Below, piece after piece: positions 59,182-64,000 of a DNA stretch of 64,000 bases. The notes under the pieces are model-generated. The model made no database searches, was not told the origin of the DNA, and worked only from the letters and a program-made list of their open reading frames with translations. The stretch is from Clostridiales bacterium (lineage in GTDB: Bacteria > Bacillota > Clostridia > Oscillospirales > CAG-272). Each line of letters begins with the position of its first letter. The stretch's first letter is position 1. Where the stretch lies: positions 1 to 64,000 of the forward strand of contig JAAZAV010000026.1 of NCBI GenBank assembly GCA_012514145.1. The letters run 5' to 3'. Made by a program: the position numbers and the translations under genes.

Positions 59182-62100
59182 GAAGTTCCTTCCCGGTTGC
59201 ACTGTATTTCTTCAGCAAAGCCGCCGCGATGTCGATCGGCTTCTCTTCTTTTTTTAGTCTGCAGGTTATGTAAGGTCTGGCGCCGACATTCATCAGCAGG
59301 CGCCCGCGCAGCTGTCCGGCCAGAATTGTCCATACCTCGGTGTCAAGATGCTCCGGCCATAAAACAATCGAGTTATCGGCGTGCTGGATCTTTGACATTC
59401 CGGCAAAAGCGCCGAGACCGCGGATCAGCGATATATTTATGAGATTCAGCACAGGCTGAGGCGGATCGCCGTATCGATCGAGCAGTTCATCGGTTATATC
59501 GATTACATCCTCGCCGTTTTCTATCGAGGCAATCTTTTTGTATGCGTCGATTCGCTGTGCCGGAGAGGCTATGTATTTATCGGGTATGAAGGCATCGCAC
59601 TTGATATCAACGGTGCATTCGATCTTCTTGGGTGTCTCTATACCCTTTTCCTCAAGGATCGACTCGTTGAGTATACGCATATACATGTCGTAGCCCACCG
59701 ATTCGATCTGTCCGTGCTGCTCGGCGCCCAGCAGATTTCCCGCGCCGCGGATTTCAAGATCGCGCATCGCAATCTTAAAGCCCGAACCGAATTCGGTGAA
59801 GTCACGGATTGCCGTCAGACGCTTTGCGGCGATTTCGGACAGAGCCTTTCCCCGGCGGTATGTGAAATAAGCATAGGCGCGCCTTGACGAGCGCCCGACT
59901 CTGCCGCGTAACTGGTGCAGCTGTGACAGCCCCATGCGGTCGGCATTCTCGATAATAAGGGTGTTTGCGTTCGGCACATCCACGCCGGTTTCTATGATGG
60001 TTGTGCTTACAAGTATATCGAGGTCACCTGTGACAAGATCCCGCCAGATGTCTGAAAGCAGTTCCCGATCCATCTGTCCGTGGGCGGTGGCGATACGCGC
60101 GTCGGGTGCCATCTTGCGAACACGGGAAGCAGCGTTATCTATATAGCCGATATCGTTGTGAAGATAGAATACCTGACCGCCCCGTCTCAACTCGCGGTTG
60201 ATGGCGTCGGCAATTATGGCATCGTCGTATTCAAGCACATAAGTCTGTACCGGAATCCGATCCCTGGGAGCCTCCTCAAGCACCGACATGTCGCGTATGC
60301 CGCTCATCGCCATGTTAAGTGTCCGTGGTATCGGTGTTGCGGTAAGGGTCAGAACATCGATATTCGCCGCCAGCTGCTTGATTTTCTCCTTCTGCGCCAC
60401 GCCGAAGCGCTGTTCCTCGTCTACAATAAGCAAGCCGAGGTCTTTAAAGGTTACATCATTGGAAAGCAGCCGGTGAGTGCCGACGAGTATGTCGACTTCA
60501 CCGCGTCTTAGCCTGCGGATTGTCTCAGCCTGCTGCTGCGTAGTTTTGAAGCGGGATATGAAATCCACTGATACCGGAAATCCACGCATTCTTGCGCAAA
60601 GGGTGTTGTAATGCTGCATGGCGAGAATGGTTGTAGGTACGAGTATGGCGACCTGCTTTGATGACGCCACCGCTTTGAAGGCGGCGCGCAGCGCCACCTC
60701 GGTTTTTCCGAACCCCACATCGCCGCACAAAAGACGATCCATCGGATGAGACGCCTCCATATCGGCTTTAATATCGGATACCGCAGACAGCTGTCCGTCG
60801 GTTTCCTCATGTTCAAAAGCCGATTCGAACTCACGCTGCATTTCGTCGTCCGGATAGAAGGCAAAGCCATCGCGCTTCAGCCGTTCGGCGTAGAGTGCTA
60901 TAAGTTCCTTTGCTATATTCGCGGCGGCCTTTTTTGCGCGCTGTTTCGCACGGACCCACTCGCTGCCGCCCATTTTTGTAAGTTTTACCTGGCCGTCGTC
61001 CGAGCGGGCGCCGATGTATTTTGATATCATGTCAAGCTGATCGGTGGGGATGTAGAGCACATCCGTCCCGGCATACTGCAGCTTGATGTAGTCCCGGGTA
61101 ATTCCGTCAAAGGTAATGGTTTCGATACCGTGGTATTGTCCTATACCGTGGTTCACATGCACTACATAATCGCCGATGTTGAGGTCGGCGTAGGACATTA
61201 TTCTCTCCTGCGCCGAATGTTTGTTCTCACGGCGTTTGCGTTCCCGTGCAGACCGCCCGACAGCGTTGGGATTGGCATACATCGACAGGCAGGCAAAACG
61301 TGTCAGCGGCAGTTCGAAACCGGCGAAGTTCACGCCGTGAGCGATATTCGGAAACCCTTCTGAAAGAGATGTTCCGTCGGTAAGAACCGATGCAATGCCG
61401 GAGTCCGAAAGAGCGCCGTGCAGATTCGCCGCGGACTGTTCGCTCTCGCAGAGTAGCAGTGATGTATAGCCAATCGAGCGGTATGTCTCCAGCTCTTCAA
61501 TGAGCAGTTCAAAATTGCCGGCGAAGGATATAGTCTGCTTTGTATTAAATGCAAAATTGCCCGAAAGGCTGCGTCCCGAGCGAACCGTGAACAGATCTAC
61601 ATTCATCGACGGACGGCATTCGTTGTATATATCGAGGTCAGCCTGCCGCTTGCAGTATTCGGCGTATTTTGCCGGCAGAACACCAGACTCGAGCATGGAG
61701 GTTACCGCCTCGTTTATACGCATTTCAAAGCCTTTGAGCCTGTCGCAGAGAGCCGGGTATTCCTCAAACACGGTGAGCGGTATATTGTCGAAATAGTCAA
61801 GCAGGCATTCCTTTTCCGGGTATATAAGGGAAATATACTTATCGGCGGCTGCAAGCTCCCGATCGGATTTAAGAGCCTCCAGTTCGCCTGACAGCACCTG
61901 TTTCTGTGCTTCGTCCTTAGCGCGTCTGAGCTGTGCCGTTATCGTCTCCTGAAGCTCTTTGCCGATCTCTTCCGATATCAGTACCTCACGCGCCGGCGAA
62001 ATTTGGAAGGAATCTATATTCTCAATCCGGCGCTGAGTAATGGTGTCGAATATGCCGATTTGTTCAATCTCGTCGCCGAAAAAATCGATCCTGACCGGAT

Positions 62101-62686
62101 ATTCTGAGCGGGAGGGATAGACATCAATAATTCCTCCGCGGTTCGAATATTGACCGGTACCGTCAACCATTTCAGTGCGAGTGTAACCCGCGGAATTCAG
62201 AAATTTGATGAGTTTGTCAACATCCATGCTGTCGCCGAGCGTCAGGTTCAGCGTTGACGCAGCCAGGGAATCCCTCGGAATGGTGTATTGCAGCGCCGCG
62301 TCGGGAGTGGCGACAACAGCGTCGCAGCTTCCCGAGATCACATTTGACAACACATGCAGCCTCTCATGCTCAAAGTCATGGGAGGCGGCGGCGTTATGGA
62401 AGACGAAATCGCGCAGCGGGAAGGGAAGCGCCCTTAGCCCTACGCTTTCAAGACTGTCGCAGATGCGTCTGACGGCTCTTTCGTCCGGGACGACGAATAA
62501 TACAGGCTGCCCGTACAGACGGCGGATGTCCTCGCAGAGAGCCGCGTAGAATGCGTACATAGCGCCTTCGCAAAGCCCGGTCACCTGCAGCGGTCTGGGA
62601 CTGCCTGAACGCGCCTGTACCCCGATTATCTGCAATGCATCGCCGTAAATGTGTTCGCGGCGTATGCTGTCGGTGATTATTTTCAT
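59168..62686 (-). CDS. mfd: Transcription-repair coupling factor Mfd
   Basis: Dislodges stalled RNA polymerase and recruits nucleotide excision repair. 1172 residues, the normal size. UvrB-like N-terminal module, then the RNA-polymerase interaction domain ([20 protein letters not shown], about residue 500), helicase motifs [45 protein letters not shown] and QLRGRVGRS, and a TRCF C-terminal domain. It starts 8 bp after pth and overlaps the PPIase by 14 bp. The order pth-mfd-isomerase is familiar from Firmicutes. Confidence 0.97.
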   Translation of the reverse strand: MKIITDSIRREHIYGDALQIIGVQARSGSPRPLQVTGLCEGAMYAFYAALCEDIRRLYGQPVLFVVPDERAVRRICDSLESVGLRALPFPLRDFVFHNAAASHDFEHERLHVLSNVISGSCDAVVATPDAALQYTIPRDSLAASTLNLTLGDSMDVDKLIKFLNSAGYTRTEMVDGTGQYSNRGGIIDVYPSRSEYPVRIDFFGDEIEQIGIFDTITQRRIENIDSFQISPAREVLISEEIGKELQETITAQLRRAKDEAQKQVLSGELEALKSDRELAAADKYISLIYPEKECLLDYFDNIPLTVFEEYPALCDRLKGFEMRINEAVTSMLESGVLPAKYAEYCKRQADLDIYNECRPSMNVDLFTVRSGRSLSGNFAFNTKQTISFAGNFELLIEELETYRSIGYTSLLLCESEQSAANLHGALSDSGIASVLTDGTSLSEGFPNIAHGVNFAGFELPLTRFACLSMYANPNAVGRSARERKRRENKHSAQERIMSYADLNIGDYVVHVNHGIGQYHGIETITFDGITRDYIKLQYAGTDVLYIPTDQLDMISKYIGARSDDGQVKLTKMGGSEWVRAKQRAKKAAANIAKELIALYAERLKRDGFAFYPDDEMQREFESAFEHEETDGQLSAVSDIKADMEASHPMDRLLCGDVGFGKTEVALRAAFKAVASSKQVAILVPTTILAMQHYNTLCARMRGFPVSVDFISRFKTTQQQAETIRRLRRGEVDILVGTHRLLSNDVTFKDLGLLIVDEEQRFGVAQKEKIKQLAANIDVLTLTATPIPRTLNMAMSGIRDMSVLEEAPRDRIPVQTYVLEYDDAIIADAINRELRRGGQVFYLHNDIGYIDNAASRVRKMAPDARIATAHGQMDRELLSDIWRDLVTGDLDILVSTTIIETGVDVPNANTLIIENADRMGLSQLHQLRGRVGRSSRRAYAYFTYRRGKALSEIAAKRLTAIRDFTEFGSGFKIAMRDLEIRGAGNLLGAEQHGQIESVGYDMYMRILNESILEEKGIETPKKIECTVDIKCDAFIPDKYIASPAQRIDAYKKIASIENGEDVIDITDELLDRYGDPPQPVLNLINISLIRGLGAFAGMSKIQHADNSIVLWPEHLDTEVWTILAGQLRGRLLMNVGARPYITCRLKKEEKPIDIAAALLKKYSATGKELHERK

Positions 62687-62694
62687 ATCGGCAG

Positions 62695-63321
62695 TCAGAT
62701 ACCGTTATAGGTACTCATGGCGGTTTCAAAGTCGCCTTTCACAATGAGTTCGGCAGCCGGAAGCACATTCTCGATACAGCGGAAAACCGCCTCCTGATCG
62801 GATTTCGGAATGTCTCCAAGCACCCAGTCGGCAAGATCAAAGCCTTCCGGCGGCGAGCCGACGCCGAGACGTATCCGCGGGAATTCTTCCGAGCCGAGAT
62901 GGTATATAATGCTCTTAAGTCCCTTCTGTCCGCCTGCGCTGCCTTTGCGGCGTATGCGCATACGGCCCGGCGGGAGGGAAATGTCGTCGGATATGACTGT
63001 GATGTTCTCGGGTGCAATCTTATAGAAGTCGGCTGCCTCGCGGACGGCAATGCCCGATTCGTTCATATATGTCTGCGGCTTGAGCAGAAGCACTCCCTCG
63101 CCGCCAATGACACATTCGCCGCAGAGGGCGCTGAAGCGCGCGCGCGTGATTTTTATGTTGAGCTTCTGCGATATGTAATCCATACATATGAAGCCTATAT
63201 TGTGGCGATTGTGAAGATACTTATCCCCGGGGTTTCCCAGTCCGCACAGTATGCGGGTTATCGGTGTCTTAAGTGTCGGCTGAGTTTCGATTTTTCTGAA
63301 AAGATCAAATATGTCGCTCAT
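62695..63321 (-). CDS. pth: Peptidyl-tRNA hydrolase
   Basis: Recycles tRNA from peptidyl-tRNA dropped by ribosomes. 208 residues, slightly longer than usual owing to a 20-residue N-terminal stretch before LCGLGNPGDKY. The catalytic region NRHNIGF holds the active-site His, and DDISLPPGRMRIRRKGSAGG the conserved Asp and substrate-binding stretch. First gene of the pth-mfd operon. Confidence 0.95.
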   Translation of the reverse strand: MSDIFDLFRKIETQPTLKTPITRILCGLGNPGDKYLHNRHNIGFICMDYISQKLNIKITRARFSALCGECVIGGEGVLLLKPQTYMNESGIAVREAADFYKIAPENITVISDDISLPPGRMRIRRKGSAGGQKGLKSIIYHLGSEEFPRIRLGVGSPPEGFDLADWVLGDIPKSDQEAVFRCIENVLPAAELIVKGDFETAMSTYNGI

Positions 63322-63374
63322 AGTATTCCTGTGTTTGCTTGGACGGATGTTGTATTACGGCAACATGTTGTAGA

Positions 63375-63403
63375 ATAATATCACAAAATGGTTAACGATT
63401 CAA
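63375..63403 (-). promoter_or_regulatory. Promoter of the pth-mfd operon
   Basis: On minus: TTGAAT, 17 bp, TATTAT, 53 bp before the pth ATG. Confidence 0.65.
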
Positions 63404-63560
63404 GACCAAAGCGTAATATTTCATATCAGGACGTATATGAGGATTGCTCCGCAAACGCAGCGGCGGTCAAGATAAATTGCAGCAAAAAGCGGTGTTAAAC
63501 TGAATGGGATTTGTCGAGAGTAATGATAATTTAAGATTCTGTAAATTATACCCGAAATAG

Positions 63561-63589
63561 TTGATATTTTTAACATTATGTGTTATAAT
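63561..63589 (+). promoter_or_regulatory. Promoter of ppdK
   Basis: TTGATA, 17 bp, TATAAT with an extended -10 (TGTTATAAT), 47 bp before the ATG. Confidence 0.82.
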
Positions 63590-63636
63590 TCTCAAGTCCT
63601 AAGAAAAAATAATATTTAACCTGGAGGTATAATCCC

Positions 63637-64000
63637 ATGAGCAAGAAATTTGTATACTTGTTCTCCGAGGGCAACGCCGGTATGCGCGAGCTTCTCGGCG
63701 GTAAGGGCGCCAACCTTGCCGAAATGACTAAAATCGGTCTCCCTGTTCCTCAGGGCTTCACCATCACAACCGAAGCCTGCACCCAGTATTATGAGGACGG
63801 CAAACAGATCAACCCTGAGATAATGGCTCAGATCATGGAATATATCGAGAAGATGGAGAAGATTGCCGGCAAGAAGTTCGGCGACAAGGATAACCCGCTT
63901 CTCGTTTCTGTTCGTTCCGGCGCAAGAGCTTCCATGCCCGGTATGATGGATACCATACTCAATCTCGGTCTTAACGATGAGGTTGTCGAGGCTATGGCGA
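63637..64000 (+). CDS. ppdK: Pyruvate, phosphate dikinase (partial, cut by the window edge)
   Basis: Interconverts phosphoenolpyruvate and pyruvate with ATP/AMP and pyrophosphate/phosphate. The first 121 codons are visible: an opening [35 protein letters not shown], and the nucleotide-binding [16 protein letters not shown], which is diagnostic for PPDK. Not in the ORF track because the frame runs off the edge. GGAGGTATAATCCC lies before the ATG. In clostridia PPDK works as a reversible glycolytic enzyme, here with acetate kinase. Confidence 0.95.
   Translation, partial: MSKKFVYLFSEGNAGMRELLGGKGANLAEMTKIGLPVPQGFTITTEACTQYYEDGKQINPEIMAQIMEYIEKMEKIAGKKFGDKDNPLLVSVRSGARASMPGMMDTILNLGLNDEVVEAMA

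Larger units (their letters stand above)
63322..63636. other. 315-bp divergent intergenic region
   Basis: Holds a minus promoter (63375-63403) and the ppdK promoter (63561-63589). The part between shows no ORF or RNA gene that I can support. A perfect CAACATGTTG palindrome lies at 63361-63370, near the pth transcript start. Confidence 0.65.

Noticed and set aside
1-64000. CRISPR arrays, insertion sequences, prophage, tRNA or rRNA genes
   Set aside because: None was seen: no regularly spaced repeats, no transposase or integrase reading frame, and no tRNA-like cloverleaf in the gaps on reading by eye.

Overview
The window looks like a chromosomal segment of an anaerobic member of the Clostridia (Firmicutes), plausibly a gut or rumen Oscillospirales- or Christensenellales-like bacterium. 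This rests on the Firmicutes rimP-nusA-ylxR-ylxQ-infB cluster, the NAD-linked [FeFe] hydrogenase genes, acetate kinase, the start of pyruvate phosphate dikinase, TmcAL, clostridial-type lipoproteins, strong GGAGG ribosome binding sites and base composition near 50-55% GC. No rRNA, tRNA, CRISPR array, insertion sequence or phage gene was seen. I count 44 protein genes, one cut off by the right edge.

Layout. 0.2-2.1 kb: a lipoprotein joining a DUF4358-like region to an AlgX-like SGNH domain, probably for acetylation of a surface polymer. 2.2-6.1 kb: an operon of a short-chain dehydrogenase, a flavoprotein with an N-terminal carbohydrate-binding-like domain, and a serine hydrolase. 6.2-14.7 kb: a URO-D-like protein, acetate kinase, tmcAL with a mutarotase-like gene, a small conserved protein, and on the other strand a DUF1015 gene with NAD synthetase. 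15.0-19.7 kb: an operon of a beta-helix protein, a glycosyl hydrolase and an ADP-ribosylglycohydrolase-family enzyme. 19.7-23.4 kb (minus): a CapD-type sugar dehydratase followed by a heparinase II/III-like enzyme. 23.7-30.4 kb: a 1005-residue glycosyl hydrolase, a solute-binding lipoprotein and a metallo-beta-lactamase-fold lipoprotein. 30.5-34.8 kb (minus): three-subunit [FeFe] hydrogenase. 35.0-38.8 kb: DUF1294, an iron-sulfur aldo/keto reductase and an LVIVD-type beta-propeller. 38.8-42.5 kb (minus): MoxR ATPase, DUF58 and a membrane protein. 42.8-52.7 kb: GH38 alpha-mannosidase with a Gfo/Idh/MocA oxidoreductase, a GH110-like beta-helix glycosidase, a small ferredoxin-thioredoxin-reductase-like protein, a sialidase-fold protein, and GH39 with a flavoprotein oxidoreductase. 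52.8-63.3 kb (minus): housekeeping genes rimP-nusA-ylxR-ylxQ-infB and pth-mfd-peptidyl-prolyl isomerase. 63.6 kb onward: ppdK.

How it fits together. The cell appears to ferment many kinds of glycan-derived oligosaccharide. Every predicted glycan-active enzyme here lacks a visible signal peptide, so cleavage probably happens in the cytoplasm after import; the only sugar-uptake part present is one lone solute-binding lipoprotein. Redox enzymes (SDR, two FAD_oxidored-family flavoproteins, Gfo/Idh/MocA) repeatedly share transcription units with hydrolases, which suggests that sugars are oxidised as part of their cleavage. Electrons would leave as hydrogen through the NAD-linked hydrogenase, and acetate kinase would yield ATP.

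The most noteworthy signals are the repeated oxidoreductase-plus-glycosidase pairing, a set of near-identical TTGCGG-17-TATAAT extended -10 promoters in front of glycan genes, a consensus promoter antisense to the DUF1294 gene, redox-operator-like palindromes upstream of ackA and the hydrogenase operon, and several operator-like repeats and structured leaders.
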